A DNA stretch of 64,000 bases from JAPPHA01 sp963662815 (GTDB taxonomy: Bacteria; Pseudomonadota; Alphaproteobacteria; Rhodobacterales; Rhodobacteraceae): assembly GCA_963662815.2 (NCBI GenBank), contig CAXXWA010000040.1, forward strand, positions 124,001 to 188,000, given 5' to 3'. This document shows positions 33,949-43,511 of the stretch, piece by piece (the first letter of the stretch is position 1; each line of letters opens with the position of its first letter). Under the pieces are notes generated by a model. That model saw only the letters and a list, made by a program, of their open reading frames with translations, was not told where the DNA came from and made no database searches. The translations under genes and the position numbers were made by a program.

Positions 33949-35802
33949 GTAATAGGGGCAACTTTCCGGGAATTGCAGCAGGATTCAGGGGATTCCCTCC
34001 CGAATCGTTTTCTGATTCCAAGGGGGCATGGATGATTCGGAAACAGGTCGCTGCGCTGACGCCAGCCTTGCAGCGCTGAGGGCGGAGCTCTGCGGCCATC
34101 CGGGCCCTGCTCGCCGAGAGGGACGCGCAGCTTGCGGAGAGGGCCGCGCAGCTCAACGACCTCGCCGGCCGGCTTGCCGATAGGGACGCGCAGCTGCCGA
34201 GCAGGACAGGCGGCTCGCCGGGCAGGCCGAGGGTCCGGGAGCTCGAGGACGAGATCAGGCGGCTGAAGAAGCTCCCGCGCCGTCCGGACCTGAAGCCGAA
34301 CCGCAGCCCCGGCGCATCGGACGGGGACGGGGACGGCCCGCCGCCGGGCTCGCTCCGGGTCCGGCCGGTCGGAGAAGGAAAAGAAGAAGAGGAAGGGCCG
34401 CGGCCCGCGGCGCCGAACCCGAACCTGCGCCGCCGCGAGGAGACCGTGAGCCTCGGGAACGTGCCCGAGGGCGCGGTGCACAAGGGCTATCAGGACCACA
34501 CGGTCCGCGACATCGTGCTCCATGCCGAGGAGGTTGTCTATCGCCGCGAGGTCTGGGAGTTTCCCGACGGCAGCCGGCACGTGGCGCCGCTGCTCGCCGG
34601 GGGCGGCGGCTGGACCGCGAGCAGTACGGCCCCTGCGTCAAGGCCCTGGCCAATCCATCGCGTGTACGGCACCAGTGCCAGTCGACGGCGGGACGGATCG
34701 CGGAGATGCTGAACGCGCGGCCTGGACGTCTCCGAGCGCCAGGTCGGGCGCTTCCTGAACGCGGATGCCGGGGGCATCGCCGGGGAGCAGCAGGAGGTGC
34801 TGCGGGCCGGCCTGGAGACGGCGGCGTGGACGTCGACGACACCGGCGCCCGCCACAAGGCCGGGCGGGTACTGGCACGGCGATCGGCAACGATTTCTTCG
34901 TGCATTTCCGGTCGACCGGCTCGAAGAGCCGCCTCGACTTCCCGCAGCATCTCTGCGCGTGGACAGGAAGATTGCACCATAAACGACGCCGCGCTCGACT
35001 ACATGCGGAAGCGGAACCTGTCGGGAAGGGTGATCGACCTTCTCGCCGGCCACGAGCGGCGGCCTTCGGCGACGGCGACGGCTGGCGGGCCCATCTCGAG
35101 GCCTGGGCATTGCCGGGATGACGGTCTCGCCGGACCCTGTCAGGATCGCCACGGAAGGCGCGCCTGCGGGGGACGATCCGCGATGCGACGCATTGCCGGA
35201 ACCGTGATCCTGAGCGACGACGCCGGGCAGTTCCGTCGGCGACCTCCACGCGCTCTGCTGGTTCCACGCCGAGCGGAACATCGGCTGAACGGAAGCGCCC
35301 CGTACCAGCATGAACGGGTCGACGGGGGCTTCCTGTACCGCAGCCTCTGCCGCTACCGGAAGCGTCCCACTCCGCTGCGCAAGCTCGTCGCAGCGGCGGT
35401 TTCGACCGGATCTTCGGCACGGCCTCCACCCGGCTACGCCAGCCTCGACCGGCTGCTCGAAAGGCTGGGCGAACCGGGACGAGCTCCTGCGCGTGCTCGA
35501 CCGTCCGGAGACGCCGCTCCACACCAACAGGGTCGAGAACGACATCCGGGACTACGTCACCCGGCGCAAGGTCTCGTTCGGGACGCGGAGCGATGCCGGG
35601 AGGGCGGCGCGCGATGCCTTTATAGGAGCGAAGAAGACCTGCAGGAAGCTCGGCGTGCCGTACTGGGACTGCCTGAGAAACCGCCTCGTCGTTGCCGGCG
35701 CGCCCGACGTGCCGAGGCTCGCCGACCTCGTCAGGCAGCGCGCCGCGGCCTGACACGCCCCCTCGGGCCCGGCGGCAATTCCCGGAAAGTTGCCCCTATT
35801 AC
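33949..35802 (+). mobile_element. IS66-family-like element, complete ends, 1854 bp
   Basis: The two ends are perfect inverted repeats of 28 bp (33949-33976 and 35775-35802), beginning GTAATAGGGGCAACTTTCC. An 8-bp direct repeat TGCAACTC flanks it (33941-33948 and 35803-35810), the duplication size typical of IS66. It sits inside IS5 copy B. A degraded relative of its transposase opens the window at base 1. Confidence 0.9.
34098..35753 (+). pseudogene. IS66-type transposase, many frameshifts
   Basis: Translated pieces in changing frames rebuild an IS66-type transposase. They include IRALLAERDAQLAERAAQL (helical N-terminus), EIRRLKKLPRRPDLKPN, NVPEGAVHKGYQDHTVRDI, LDVSERQVGRFLNADAGG, NDAALDYMRKRNLSGRVIDL, NRVENDIRDYVTRRKVSFG and the end VPRLADLVRQRAAA. 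At least six shifts are needed. The element could move only if a transposase is supplied from another copy. Confidence 0.8.
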
Positions 35803-36600
35803 TGCAACTCTCCGGAACTCCTTGATCCTGCCGATGAATCTTTCGACCAGATTGCGCTCCCGGTACGCCTCGCGGTCAAGCTCGCGCTGCTCGTTCCGGC
35901 TGGACTTCGGCGGAATGACCGCGGTCGCTCCGGCCTCCGCGATCATGTCGAGGATGGCATTGCTGTCATAAGCCCTGTCGCCGATCACCGTCTCGTCCGG
36001 CCCGAGCCCCTCGAGGAGCGCCCCCGCCTGCGTGCAGTCGGCCGCCTGGCCGGGGGCCGCGGAGCACGACCTTCACCAGCGCGTTGCCGTCGATGCCGAT
36101 GTGGACCTTAGTGGTCCTGCCGCCGCGGCTCAACCCGACCTCGGGAGGCTCGCCGTCCCGTGGGGCGCCCGCGCCGTGCTTGTGGACGCGGATCGACGAG
36201 GAATCCACCATGCGCAGGCGAAGTCCCCCGCCGCCGCCGTCGCCGTCGTTGTCGTCGCCTTCCGCAAGTTCCTGAAGTTTCGACATGATCTTCTCCCGGA
36301 GGCCGTTCCTGCTCCACCGGTTGCAGCGGTTGAAGCAGGTCGTGCAGGGACCGCAGCGCTCCGGCAGGTCGCGCCACGGCGTGCCGGTGCGCAGCACGAA
36401 GAAGATGCCGTCCATCACCCGCCTGTCATGCACCCGCTTCGGGCCCTGATGCTTCCGGGAAGCACGGAACGGAGGATTTTCCACTCCGCATCCGTCATGT
36501 CGTGTCGGTCGCCGCTCATGCCTCGAACTCCTTGTCTGGACTGTTTCCTGCAGGAATCACGGAGGCGCAGGAATGCCGAATGTTTTGGGTACAGTGCCTA

Positions 36601-36958
36601 GGATGCTCTCCTCGGAATGCGAGGACCAAGGACATTGGGTATAGGAGCCAAACTGAACAGGAGCTTTCGAGCCTTCATTGACAAACAGCCGGTGTTTTTC
36701 GTGGCCACCGTGGCACCCAAACGCCGAGTGAACTTCTCGCCGAAGGGCATGGACACGCTGAAAATCCTCAGCACCACCCGTATCCGCTGGTTCAACCTCT
36801 CCGGCAGCGGCAACGAGACGGCTGCCCACCTGCGTATTTCTGACAGGATGACGCTGATGTTCTGCGCCTTCGAGGGCGATGCCTCAATCCTTCGCGTTTA
36901 CGGCACGGCCGGAGTAACCCACCCGCATGATGCCGACTGGGCGGGCGTTGTAGAATAG
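36601..36958 (+). pseudogene. Pyridoxamine-5'-phosphate oxidase-family protein, truncated
   Basis: FRAFIDKQPVFFVATVAPKR, then VNFSPKGMDTLKIL, LSGSGNETAAHL and MTLMFCAFEGDASILRVYGT match FMN-binding PPOX-family proteins of about 190-200 residues. The frame closes at 36958 after about 113, so the C-terminal third is lost. The IS5 copy B border lies just before the first conserved residues, so the native start was probably displaced too. Likely nonfunctional. Confidence 0.75.
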
Positions 36959-37467
36959 GTCTTTTTCTCGAAGCTGCGCTTGCCTCGTGGATGGACAGAC
37001 CCGTGTCTGGCTTTGCATCTCGTCGCTTGCATTCCCTGTTTTCCGCATGCATTTGGATCTACCCCTGACGTTCATCGCCTTCGGTGCTGCGGCTCGTGTG
37101 CGTTTAGCCCCGACTGGCGGGCGCGGGCAATCCGGGTGCTGCCCATCCGCAAGGGGTAACCAGCATCCGGTACTTTCGTGTGTTGACCAGTTTCGCCGAC
37201 AGCGGCCTGCTGAGCCATGTGGTTTCTTGCGCGCGGCGGTACCAGTCTGGCAGGCGTTGCCTTGCTGCGTTCAAGAGATTGCTTCTGCGATTTCGGGAGT
37301 ACAAAGCGCGTCAGAAGACGCCAACCAAACAATGCCGCACGCTTTTGGGCGTGCGAACACGCGACCACCGTTGCCATACGGGCATGCGCAACAACCTAGA
37401 GCGAAAAAACATGATAAAGACGATTCGGAACCGAAACAGGGAATTCTTAAAGAATATGAATCCAAAG
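36959..37467. other. Accessory stretch with one copy of a dispersed repeat
   Basis: No gene is recognised here. The segment 37320-37407 recurs at 40041-40128. Minus-strand frames such as 36884-37075 (63 residues) and 37072-37377 (101 residues) have no family motifs. Confidence 0.4.
37320..37407. repeat. Dispersed 88-bp repeat, copy 1
   Basis: This segment matches 40041-40128 over its full length with roughly 80% identity, sharing TTGCCATACG, CATGCGCAACAACC and AGCGAAAA. Copy 1 stands immediately before the IS630 relic, and copy 2 before the hicAB relic. Confidence 0.75.
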
Positions 37468-38061
37468 TCATGCATTATCGCCCAGGCGCGCCTCGTCCCG
37501 GAACCATACGTCCACGCGGGCCGGATCTGTGCCCTCCGGCAGCGAAGCGGTCGCAACGGCGCTGAAATCGCTGCGAAACTTCTCTTGAGCCTCCGGATCG
37601 GCCTTGGGATGAAGCGGCCGCGGCGAAAGACGACGAAACCCAGCGCCATATCAGGCGGCGAACCGCCTCCTGGGACATGACGATGTCGAAGAAGTTCCTG
37701 ATCCTGTTCCTGACCAACCCAACCGTCCATGCCGGAACATCGTCCTGTTGACCCTCGTCGAGCCGGCGCCCGACCTCGGCGCGCTGGGCCTCGCTCAGCC
37801 TTGAAGGACACCCGCGGCCCGGCTTGTCCTTCAACCCGGCAAAACCCATGGGATTGTACCCGTTGACCAAGTCGCACAGCGTCGGCCTGTCGACCTTCGC
37901 CCGCCGCGCAATCTCCCCTCCCCGGGGCTCCCCGCACCTTCCTTCACCGTTGCAATCGCTTCCAGGCGTCGAGCCTCCACCCGGTTATTGCATTTCAGGG
38001 CCAATTCCCTAATCTCTTCCGCCATGTGGTCGGTGTTCGTGATCTCGATGCCAGCCGGCAT
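37468..38061 (-). pseudogene. IS630-family transposase relic
   Basis: From the ATG at 38061 the pieces read MPAGIEITNTDHMAEEIREL, VEARRLEAIATVKEGA, then in a shifted frame CDLVNGYNPMGFAGLKDKPG, CPSRLSEAQRAEVGRRLDEG and, after another shift, a segment ending VDVWFRDEARLG. That is the helix-turn-helix half of an IS630 transposase up to its first catalytic Asp (D-E-A-R). The remaining catalytic half is absent. Confidence 0.75.
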
Positions 38062-38145
38062 GGCTTCCTCCTGTGACTGTTTGCCATAACTACAAGACAA
38101 TAGAAGCCAGCACCGGCCGCTCCCCGCATGATATTCATGTTTTGT

Positions 38146-38600
38146 TCATGAGTCTTTTTTCTGTGGATCTGTATTAGCTCCGGATTTTCGGGCATAATAC
38201 ACGCGAAACTTGGCCATTTTCTCGACCATCTGCTCGACAAAAGTGTCGTGAATGCCGCCGGTAACGATGAGTTGCGACGAGGCGGTACACCTCTGCCCGG
38301 CCGAGTGAAAGGCCCCCGAAATCGCCAAATTCGTCGCTTCATCCGGATCGGCGTCATCGAGCACAATGAGCGGGATCTTACCCCATCTCGATCCGCATCC
38401 TGCCGCTGCGCGCAAAGATCTCGGCACCCATTCGGCGACTTACGTCCGTCGACCCGGTGAAGGTCATGCCTGCGACATCCGGATGCGCCGCCAGAGCCGC
38501 TCCCACGTCTGCGCCTTGGCCCATCAAGAGGTTGAACGCCCCAGCTGGCAGACCCGCGCGCGATAATCTCCTCCAGGCCGGAGCGCGCGACAGACGTTCT
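38146..38600 (-). pseudogene. Aldehyde dehydrogenase fragment
   Basis: GLPAGAFNLLMGQGADVG, MTFTGSTDVSRRMGAEI, then after a frame break GKIPLIVLDDADPDEATNLA and FHSAGQRCTASSQLIV are the cofactor-to-catalytic region of an NAD(P)-dependent aldehyde dehydrogenase of the ketoglutarate-semialdehyde type. The catalytic Cys lies in GQRCTAS. The break at EMG/GK is caused by missing bases in a G-run near 38378, and a second lies near 38560. Only about 140 of 480 residues remain. Confidence 0.8.
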
Positions 38601-38673
38601 TCGTTCATGACGCAGTGATGAGAGCAGGTCCCCCGATGACTTGGCATGCATCGCGTCAGGCAGCATTGTATTG

Positions 38674-38694
38674 ACCATGGACTCAGACCATGGT
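38674..38694. promoter_or_regulatory. Palindrome before the phd-PIN operon
   Basis: ACCATGG (38674-38680) and CCATGGT (38688-38694) form a perfect 7-bp inverted repeat with a seven-base spacer, each half being itself near-palindromic. It ends 12 bases before the antitoxin start. Phd-type antitoxins bind such sites to repress their operon. Confidence 0.6.
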
Positions 38695-38706
38695 ACAAAT
38701 AGCTCC

Positions 38707-38943
38707 ATGGAAGAGATTCAGATTTCGAAGTTCAAGGCGACATGTCTGGCCGTTCTCGACCGGGTGGGAAGAATGCGCAAACCCGTTCTAGTCACCCGCT
38801 TCGGCAAGCCGGTCGCCCAGATTCTGCCGCCGCCGCCGTCGCCGGCCGGGGAATGGCTCGGCGCGATGCAGGACGATGGCGAGATCCGCGACGATCTCAT
38901 CGCACCTGCGGCGGACCTCGCGGAATGGGATGTCCTCAGGTAG
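38707..38943 (+). CDS. Phd/YefM-family antitoxin
   Basis: This 78-residue antitoxin reads EEIQISKFKATCLAVLDRVG, then KPVLVTRFGKPVAQILPP, the N-terminal DNA-binding fold of the Phd/YefM family, followed by a variable toxin-binding tail with GEIRDDLIAPAADLAEWDVL. The ATG at 38707 is chosen because it starts the conserved fold; an ATG at 38677 lies within the palindrome. The PIN toxin starts directly after the stop. It should neutralise that toxin and autoregulate. Confidence 0.88.
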   Translation: MEEIQISKFKATCLAVLDRVGRMRKPVLVTRFGKPVAQILPPPPSPAGEWLGAMQDDGEIRDDLIAPAADLAEWDVLR

Positions 38944-39339
38944 ATGGGGCTGCTGCTCGATACACACATCTGGTTGTGGAGTCTTCTTGACCCGGATCGG
39001 CTTGGCGATTCCGCAAGACATGCCTTGCAATCCGGCGAGACCGAGCTCTTTCTCTCCCCTATAAGCGTGTGGGAATCTCTGCTCCTTGCCGAGCGCGGCA
39101 GGATCGTGCTCACCCCCGATCCCCATCGTTGGCTTCGCAAGGCGATGTCGATCTCCCCTGTCACCGAGGTCCCGCTCTCCATCGATGTGGCGATCGCCAG
39201 CCGTACCGTGGACCTCGAGCACCAAGATCCTGCAGATCGCTTCATCGCCGCCACTGCCAAGGCGCACAGCCTGACACTGGTGACGGCGGACACTCGGTTG
39301 CTTCGGTGCGGTGACATCGACCTGCTGCCAGGTCATTGA
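38944..39339 (+). CDS. PIN-domain toxin (VapC type)
   Basis: This is a probable Mg-dependent ribonuclease toxin of 131 residues. The acidic residues expected of a PIN nuclease are present: Asp6 (LLLDTHI), Glu44 (SVWES), Asp95 and Asp98 (HQDPADRFIAATA), and Asp116 (VTADTRLL). The ATG follows the antitoxin stop with no gap. It is intact and, unlike its neighbours, carries no lesions. The Phd-PIN pairing is a common hybrid type II module. Confidence 0.9.
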   Translation: MGLLLDTHIWLWSLLDPDRLGDSARHALQSGETELFLSPISVWESLLLAERGRIVLTPDPHRWLRKAMSISPVTEVPLSIDVAIASRTVDLEHQDPADRFIAATAKAHSLTLVTADTRLLRCGDIDLLPGH

Positions 39340-40289
39340 CGCGCGTCAATCAGCGAGTCCCTAGCCTTCGCCGCCGCTGCCCTGATGCGGCGTTGACGAC
39401 CGACCCGTTGCTGGGTTGCAGGATAATTCGGTATTGAGGGACAGTTTTGTCACGGATTGGATCGGTGTCTGATCGCGTGGAAACCGGAATGGCCCGCAAC
39501 ATCCTTTTTCCTTCCCGGCAGCCTTTTCAGCAGCGCTTCCTTTCCGGCCGGTGGCGGATTCGGGTTTTACCGGCAGCGTCACGGATGCGGATGCGCCGCG
39601 TGGCGAATGTGCTGATTTCCGGGATTGATTCACCTTACCGGAGTGTTTGACTGCGTCCGCAGGAGGCGCTCTGCTTCCCGGTCTTGCGGACCGGGTTCCG
39701 CGCGGCATCAAGCGTGAAGTGTTAGAGAAGAGGGGTGGCCCGCAAGGTCAGGAACGTCTGCGCCAACGCACCGTCCGACGTAACCGGGGCGTTGATCCGG
39801 CATCTCTCGCGCTATTCCCGGTTATGGCATCGCAAAGCGCCAAATCGCCAGCACTTCGACGGCTCCGTCACCCTCCCGTGCACGCAACGTCCCTCCGGAC
39901 CTTGACCGGACCTTGATCCGGCGACCAGGCTGAACGCCCCGAAACCACTTTCTGCCATGTGGATCGACATCCGCTCGCGGCTTCGTTCAAATCTGCTTGG
40001 CGACGGCGTTTCAGCCGTCACCAACCAAGACATTGGCGATGCCGACCAAACAACACCGCGCGCGTTCGGGTGTGCGAATACGCGACTGTAGTTGCCATAC
40101 GTGCATGCGCAACAACCGAGAGCGAAAATTTCTCGAATTCCAGTTCAGGCAACCCTAACTTAGGTGTCTTCAATGACCTCCCGGGGTTCGGAACGGACAA
40201 TTCCGGATTTTCGCGCTGCCAGCCGGATCTGTATGGACAATAGAAGCTTCAAATCGAACTTGAATCCACGCGCGGGGGGCACGAAGCCC
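39340..40289. other. Stretch without genes; holds a dispersed repeat copy
   Basis: About 950 bases show only motif-free frames. The segment 40041-40128 is the second copy of the 88-bp repeat. No transposon ends are visible to me. Confidence 0.4.
40041..40128. repeat. Dispersed 88-bp repeat, copy 2
   Basis: This matches 37320-37407 in the same orientation. On the minus strand both copies encode VVAHARMAT followed by similar residues, and on plus both encode ATVVAIRACATT or a close variant, so either strand could once have been coding. Confidence 0.75.
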
Positions 40290-40702
40290 TTACCAGATGC
40301 CCGCGATTTCCTTACGCGCGGCGCTTGCCAAGAACGCAGAGCGGTTCATTCCGCGCGATTTTGCGGTGTCGTCAATCGCCTTCAGCAGTCCCGGAGAGAT
40401 CGATAAATTGACTCGCTTGGAAGAGCCGAGATCGAAGATCAGCGGCACATAGGCCAGCGTTGCACCATCCCGCCATTCAGCCAGGTCCGGGTCAGACTGG
40501 ACCTGCTGAACATCGCTTGGTTCGCGAACAGCCTAGCCGTCGGCAACCATGCCTTCGACATGAAACGCCTGAGCCTCGCGTGCCATGCGAAGCGCTTCTT
40601 CGAACGTGTCGCCTTGAGTCACGCAGCCCGGGAAATCCGGGAAGCTGACGCCGAATCCAGGTGCATCATCCGTGTGAACAAACGCCAAGTAATGAATTTT
40701 AT
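40290..40702 (-). pseudogene. hicB: HicB-family antitoxin, start codon lost and nonsense mutation
   Basis: The minus strand encodes KIHYLAFVHTDDAPGFGVSF, PDFPGCVTQGDTFEEALRMA, then after a stop a tail with SKRVNLSISPGLLKAIDDTA and MNRSAFLASAARKEIAGIW. This is a complete HicB: RNase-H-like domain plus ribbon-helix-helix. Two lesions are visible. AAGGAG is followed by ATAAAATT, where ATGAAAATT is expected (a missing G in the start codon), and an in-frame TAG follows VADG at about 40538. It is dead unless read through. Confidence 0.8.
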
Positions 40703-40760
40703 GTTTCTCCTTACCTAAGTTTGCTTCATATTTTGTTGGCGCTACATTCCCCGAGACCCC

Positions 40761-40890
40761 CTATCTCCAAACTGCCTGTTTGTAGATGGACATGACAATC
40801 CCTTTCTTGATGTCCTTGTTCGGGTGCGGAACAGTGTGCCAGCCCGGCTTTGCCGGCTGCTTGAACTGAACGTGATCTCCCTTGATGGCA
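40761..40890 (-). pseudogene. hicA: HicA-family toxin, C-terminal remnant fused to a transposase
   Basis: VAIKGDHVQFKQPAKPGWHT, VPHPNKDIKKG and SIYKQAVW form the last two strands and helix of a HicA mRNA interferase, including the catalytic His region (GDHVQF in place of the usual G-S-H-H). The normal first 20 or so residues are replaced, in frame, by the C-terminus of an IS1634-type transposase. It lies 60 bases upstream of hicB in the usual toxin-antitoxin order. Confidence 0.75.
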
Positions 40891-41822
40891 ACATCCCTGG
40901 CGAGGTCGATCTCCAATAGCTCGAAGGCCCGGCCCTGCAGTTCCGTCGGCTTCGCCAGCAGCGGCAAGGCATGGTCCGGATTTCCCGGCAGCGTCACCTC
41001 GTTCAGCGTCAGCGTGCCCAGGTCGGCGAGAAGCGTCCGGAAGCTGTGGACCGGAAGCCCGTCGGGGGTCCGCTTCGTCCCGGCCTTCGCCTTCGCGCTG
41101 TCCGAGACCCCGGCGGGCTCCACCGGCGAGTTCCGCCGCGCCCTTGCGCCCTCGCGGTCGTCGTCCTCGAACAGCATCGGCGCCAGGCGCCGGCGCATGT
41201 GCCACTCCACGTGCAGCGCCAGCATGCACAGGAACACGTGCGCCCGGACGCGGTCCTCGGTGCAGACATGAACCGGGCGGATGCGGAGGTCGCCCTTCGC
41301 GTTCCGGAACGCGCGCTCCACGCCGGCGAGGGACTTGCAATCCTCCACCGCCGCCTCCGGCCCGACGGCCCCGGCGTCCAGGCTGGTGCGCACGACGCAG
41401 ATCCCGTCGAGCCTGGCCTCGGCGGCGATCCTGTCCGCATTCCGCGCCCAGTCCATCCCGTCGTCGCGCACGGCGACGTCGAAATGCTTCTCCACCCGGC
41501 GCCGGTTCGCCTTCCGCCCCAGGGCCTTCACGGTCCGGTCGCGGTTCGCCGGGCCCGGCCTGCCGCGCGCGGCGGCGGCGGCGATGCCGGAGAGCGTCTC
41601 CTCGGTGGCCTGCAGAAGCTCCTCGCGCTTCCGGGCCCGCTCCTCGCGCAGCCGCGGGTTCAGGCAGACCATCAGCCGCTCGCCGGGGAAGTCCGGCCCG
41701 GCGGTCTCCGCCACCGCGTCGGGAACCAGCGCCTCGGGCAGCAGCGGCACCGGGGCGCCGTCCGCCGAACCTGACGAAAATAGCAGCCAACCTGATCGGG
41801 CTGGTCGACGTTCCGCTGGCAT
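40891..41822 (-). pseudogene. IS1634-family transposase, C-terminal half
   Basis: From about 41770 the minus strand reads ADGAPVPLLPEALVPDAVAE, then FPGERLMVCLNPRLREERAR and EWHMRRRLAPMLFEDDDREG through LQGRAFELL. It follows residue for residue the C-terminal 300 residues of the transposase at 56536-58314, with divergence near the end. The N-terminal half is absent. The right border falls in other coding sequence on the plus strand. Confidence 0.85.
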
Positions 41823-42003
41823 TCAATTTCATGATCGCGCTCTCTGCGGGACATATGAGTGACGAGGAAAAGGACTATGTGCCGGAAAGAGAACGTCCGA
41901 TAGCGTATCGCGTCGCGCGCATCTGGCTAGCGATCCATGTTGCGGTCATCGCATTCGTCATGTGGATGCAGTCGATCCTGCCGCTTATGGTGACCGGAAT
42001 GCC
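41765..42003 (+). pseudogene. Possible fatty-acid desaturase/hydroxylase fragment
   Basis: The plus frame reads KIAANLIGLVDVPLAFNFMI, then EKDYVPERERPIAYRVARIW and AFVMWMQSILPLMVTGMPK. A charged Y-V-P-E-x-x-R segment followed by two hydrophobic stretches resembles the middle of fatty-acid-desaturase-like membrane proteins. The frame continues only into unrelated residues. The assignment is weak; it is at least a broken membrane-protein gene. Confidence 0.35.
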
Positions 42004-42129
42004 AAAATCCGCCTGCACAACTTGCGGAGCCCTCAATTTGGTGCAATCGTCCGCAAAACGTCGCAAACGGCACTTCGACACCGAGACCGCCGGTACAGTG
42101 TGGCGGAAACAGGTTCGCGGGGCACGGAC

Positions 42130-43506
42130 ATGTTTCTGAGCATCTTCGACATCTTCAAGATCGGGATCGGCCCGTCGAGTTCGCACACCATGGGACCGAT
42201 GTTGGCGGCGGGGCAGTTCCTGAAGATTGCGCGTGCCTGCGAGACCAGGGTGGATCGTATACGGTGCAGCCTGCACGGATCGCTCGCCTTCACCGGCAAG
42301 GGTCACGCAACTGACCGGGCGGTGATCCTGGGCCTCGCGGGATTCACCCCGGAACGGTTCGACATCGACAAGGCGACAGTTGCCCTCGATGACATACGCA
42401 GAAACCGGATACTGAGCCCGCGGTTTCACCATCCGTATCGTTTCGACCCCGAAACCGACATTCGGTTCGACTACGAGGTCCGGCTCCCTGGGCACACCAA
42501 CGGCATGGTGCTCTACGGTTTGGACCGGGAGGGGTCCGAGGTCGTGCGGGAAACCTACTACTCGATCGGCGGCGGCTTCGTACTTACGGAAGCCGAACTT
42601 CGGGCGCAGGCAACGTCGCAAGAGGTCGTACCAGACGTCCCCTACCCGTTTCGAACCGCCCTGGAGCTTGTCGAGATGGCGGAAGCCAGCGGAAAGTCGG
42701 TCGCCGGCATGATGATGGAAAACGAGTGCGCCATCGACAGCAGGACCGCGGTACGGGCGAGAATTCTCAAGATCTGGAGAACCATGAAAAGCAGCATCGA
42801 CGCCGGCCTCTCCCAGGACGGGATCCTCCCCGGAGGTCTCAACGTCCGCCGCCGCGCCAAGGGAATCCACGACTCGCTAAAGGCGGAGCGCGGCCTTAAC
42901 AGATCCGCGCCGCACGTCGTTAACGACTGGATATCCGCCTACGCGATGGCCGTGAACGAGCAGAACGCCGTAGGTGCGCAGGTCGTGACTGCTCCGACCA
43001 ACGGCGCGGCGGGGGTCGTTCCGGCAACGTTTCGCTACTTTCTCGACCACGTGTCCGCCGCGCGCGAGGAACATGTCATCGACTATCTTCTGACCGCCGC
43101 AGCAATCGGCGGAATCATCAAGACGAACGCATCCATTTCGGGAGCGGAGGTCGGGTGTCAGGGCGAAGTAGGATCGGCTTCGGCCATGGCGGCTGCAGGC
43201 CTTTGCGCCATACTCGGCGGTACGCCGCGCCAAGTCGAGAACGCAGCGGAAATCGCGCTCGAACATCATCTTGGCATGACATGCGATCCCATCAAGGGGC
43301 TGGTCCAGGCACCGTGCATCGAACGGAACGGCCTCGGCGCAATCAAGGCGGTGTCGTCCGCATCGCTCGCTCTGAGAGGCGACGGCAAACACCTCGTGCC
43401 GCTCGACTCCTGCATCAAGACCATGCGCGAAACCGGCCTCGACATGAACGAGAAGTACAAGGAAACGTCGCTGGGCGGGCTGGCGGTCAACCTTCCGGCG
43501 TGCTGA
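42130..43506 (+). CDS. sdaA: L-serine ammonia-lyase (iron-sulfur)
   Basis: This is a single-chain [4Fe-4S] L-serine dehydratase producing pyruvate and ammonia. The 458-residue product begins MFLSIFDIFKIGIGPSSSHT and contains VTAPTNGAAGVVPA, EVGCQGEVGSASAMAAAGLC with cluster cysteines, MTCDPIKGLVQAPCIERN, and a final conserved Cys-terminal tail (LPAC). The ATG at 42130 matches the family start. It is intact despite standing next to heavily eroded DNA, and it converges with the thiamine kinase gene. Confidence 0.95.
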   Translation: MFLSIFDIFKIGIGPSSSHTMGPMLAAGQFLKIARACETRVDRIRCSLHGSLAFTGKGHATDRAVILGLAGFTPERFDIDKATVALDDIRRNRILSPRFHHPYRFDPETDIRFDYEVRLPGHTNGMVLYGLDREGSEVVRETYYSIGGGFVLTEAELRAQATSQEVVPDVPYPFRTALELVEMAEASGKSVAGMMMENECAIDSRTAVRARILKIWRTMKSSIDAGLSQDGILPGGLNVRRRAKGIHDSLKAERGLNRSAPHVVNDWISAYAMAVNEQNAVGAQVVTAPTNGAAGVVPATFRYFLDHVSAAREEHVIDYLLTAAAIGGIIKTNASISGAEVGCQGEVGSASAMAAAGLCAILGGTPRQVENAAEIALEHHLGMTCDPIKGLVQAPCIERNGLGAIKAVSSASLALRGDGKHLVPLDSCIKTMRETGLDMNEKYKETSLGGLAVNLPAC

Positions 43507-43511
43507 GACGT

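Larger units (their letters stand above)
33833..36519 (-). pseudogene. IS5-family transposase of copy B, disrupted
   Basis: The reading starts at the ATG at 36519 (same leader as copy A). It shifts near 36452, where a base is missing relative to copy A's QKHQGP codons, and again near 36057, where GGGGGCCGCGGAGC replaces GGGGGTCAGGAGC. It is then interrupted at 35810/33948 by the IS66-like element. The terminal LIESTA and a TAA stop using the target TA are kept. It cannot be functional. Confidence 0.85.
33836..36598 (-). mobile_element. IS5-family insertion sequence, copy B, split by an IS66-like element
   Basis: The same ends as copy A are present (GGCTGTGG at 33836 and TACAGTGCC ending 36598) with flanking TA at 33834-33835 and 36599-36600. 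The 33836-33948 and 35811-36598 parts together rebuild the element. The intervening DNA is the IS66-like insertion with its extra target duplication. On the right the element lies directly before the PPOX-like gene. Confidence 0.85.
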
